Part shown: one piece after another, positions 63,501 through 64,000 of the stretch | Position numbering within the stretch: the stretch's first letter is position 1 | How the letters are laid out: each line of letters opens with the position of its first letter | Assembly (NCBI RefSeq): GCF_003208435.1 | Contig: NZ_QKMF01000017.1 | Coordinates: 45,550 to 109,549, forward strand | DNA from: Pelagimonas varians | GTDB taxonomy: Bacteria; Pseudomonadota; Alphaproteobacteria; Rhodobacterales; Rhodobacteraceae | DNA: 64,000 bases | Direction: 5' to 3' | Position numbers and translations under genes: made by a program | Notes under the pieces: generated by a model | Told to the model about the DNA's origin: nothing | What the model saw: the letters and a program-made list of their open reading frames with translations, nothing else | Databases searched by the model: none

Positions 63501-64000
63501 GGTTGACTGGATCGCCGTATTACCGGCCGCATCCGCAACATCCGCCGTCACGGTCAAAGCCCCCTCGCTCAAAGAACTAAGATCAAACGCGGTTTTAAAC
63601 AGGGATCCACCTACCGTGGCCGTTCCTGTCACAATCGCCGAGGAAGCATCCGTAATGATCAAGGTGACCAACTGCCCGTCTTCGACACCAGATGTCGTGC
63701 CGGAAATCGCAACCGACGCTTGTTCAGCGGCATTTACAACACCGTCACCGGCAACCGGGGAATCGAGGGCGACCAAAGGAACTTCGGCGTCTTTTTCCAC
63801 GGTATCTGCGACCGAGACCGCCGCGTTTTCATAGTCATCGGTCAAAACAACCGACAAAGTCAGGGTTCCGTCGGCCAAGACCAACAAATCCAGACCGGTG
63901 ACTTGATCTGTTGCCGTGGCAATTGTGCCAATCCCGGTAACAACGGTGCCGCCTGCAGAGGAAGAAATCGTATAGGCATACGTCGCCCCGACTTCGGCAT
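60546..64000 (-). CDS. Large repetitive surface protein with C-terminal outer-membrane barrel (partial)
   Basis: At least 1,150 aa; the N-terminus lies beyond 64000 and the frame is open to the window end. From the N-terminal side come Ig-like repeats of about 90-100 aa (AEVGSGYALTLSS, LSDGTVSASIVLTDTAGN). A Ca-binding TspN/TSP3-like stretch (DADGDGVSDDYESSSADRDG) is at about 62770-62890, and a Calx-beta region (ATEGTDYVTASGSLTIPAG) at about 61960-62370. The last 290 aa (61410-60549) is an autotransporter-type beta-barrel ending in Phe. It is probably a surface adhesin. Whether the passenger stays attached, and what it binds, cannot be told. Confidence 0.8.
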   Translation of the reverse strand, partial: AEVGATYAYTISSSAGGTVVTGIGTIATATDQVTGLDLLVLADGTLTLSVVLTDDYENAAVSVADTVEKDAEVPLVALDSPVAGDGVVNAAEQASVAISGTTSGVEDGQLVTLIITDASSAIVTGTATVGGSLFKTAFDLSSLSEGALTVTADVADAAGNTAIQSTLSLSKDTIAPSGQGIAFDQSPVNLANQTAIDLTLSGAEVGSGYALTLSSTGGGTPLSSSGTILAQDEQLTGFDLSGLSDGTVSASIVLTDTAGNVASAVTATEIKETSVPTVVLTGPAGPISDAFDVTMVFSEPVFNLEVAGFDIVGASATGLLGTGTDYTLTVLPDHDGEITIQALVNAAQDAQENPSEASAPITITADLTGTPDPNAAADADGDGVSDDYESSSADRDGDGVADAADYDPAGYFYCEDDGRILSGGGISISGPSGSNSSVGIANDINIVQDGSSGYYQWFAQRPGTYTVTYQYPTDSGLASTARLSSGTLDVTSLLPANPAVLGSTEFGNSGSLADSSLGANPVFYSSFVIEAGDPNVLANNIPMTQCAENAVIVSATDNGAEANDGVTDSISFTIAQDRLSTLDTVVAYSMSGTATEGTDYVTASGSLTIPAGNMTIDVELDVLEDGLVEGLELATLTLTAVTSADDATILSATASNLAGSASITDDDSIGIAVTNDDLTASENGRDTAAMGFSLLGQPTSDVVLNFAGDGQCSVSPSSLTFTAANYASPQRLKIEARDDEDVEGTHSCQPTVAVASTDANFDNYSLALAEVMVADDLVDQIRDPLTEILKDDLEETVRTQQRQFSSIAKGALGRLRDGQEDTPCGTISDPDVDGSLDITDGNGSTTGKFGWENYDCQTTRRNILDGSFSVTWSEDTGTQAVLQLSRLSEKYVSDKDLRGFFWGGYFSRNNVDSTAEGTIDGYGLNGGIYGAKATGTGLFVDYYASAAMGIHNYDLTFDADAGDINATGSYNYAALFGGVALSGKRDYETYSISPRVGLDVAQAWVSDADVTARQLGETDTGSIDLPDFTGGRFFAEIEFAGLSTKKGASSLGQMMTEYSLTPRVACEYSSYGTDPECGAGINFEVTTDDPNENLSYGFEFDFERMDDLNRFRLSFSRERRFAGDLGAVVTRLSMPDTTNVVVEHGVKLDF

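Noticed and set aside
1..64000. tRNA, rRNA, CRISPR array, prophage or insertion sequence
   Set aside because: No cloverleaf, spaced repeats, integrase or transposase motifs were recognised on either strand by eye.

Overview
The window reads as chromosomal DNA of a marine alphaproteobacterium of the Rhodobacterales (Roseobacter group). The evidence is its form I aerobic CO dehydrogenase cluster, TRAP and ABC uptake systems with LacI and Lrp regulators, a six-gene Pha/Mrp antiporter with fused A and B subunits, tightly overlapping ATGA/GTGA gene junctions, and a palindromic intergenic element of a kind familiar from this group. No rRNA, tRNA, CRISPR array, transposase or phage gene was recognised. 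All calls come from reading the sequence; no database search was run.

Layout. 1-1263: tail of a LacI regulator and a PfkB sugar kinase. 1267-4952: Lrp regulator divergent from a three-gene amino-acid catabolic cassette (PLP ammonia-lyase, M24 hydrolase, Asp/Glu racemase-like protein), which recalls the ectoine eut set but is not the same. 4953-8119: exported di-haem oxidoreductase, a small exported protein and a membrane-anchored LuxR regulator. 8147-16739 (minus strand): coxC-M-S-L-D-E-F-(33-aa ORF)-G, with a LytTR-type paired direct repeat in front of coxM and a double hairpin between coxL and coxD. 16813-21100: membrane and exported proteins of poorly known function. 21155-25955: glycerate 2-kinase divergent from a TAXI-TRAP transporter and a cupin.

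26043-37070 is the most interesting block. A LacI regulator is divergent from a long plus-strand operon: aminoglycoside-phosphotransferase-like kinase, divergent enolase paralogue, FAH-family hydrolase, possible 43-aa ORF, BDH2-like SDR, four-gene sugar ABC transporter and two further SDRs. One 12-bp palindrome, GTTCACGTGAAC, lies in front of the kinase gene and again in front of the transporter genes. The set looks like an uptake and degradation route for a sugar or sugar acid ending in a 2-keto-3-deoxy / 2,4-diketo acid hydrolysis, with an enolase homologue where other routes use a mandelate-racemase-type dehydratase.

37398-43345 (minus): the Pha antiporter operon. 43552-46099: a membrane methyltransferase-like protein, a small exported protein and an AGE-family epimerase. 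46262-60466: a type II secretion system (gspD-E-F, gspC inverted, gspO inverted, gspG-H-I-J-K-L-M) interleaved with a lipoprotein and two Sel1-repeat proteins. 60546-64000 (minus, cut by the window end): a large repetitive surface protein with Ig-like repeats, Ca-binding repeats, a Calx-beta region and a C-terminal outer-membrane barrel.
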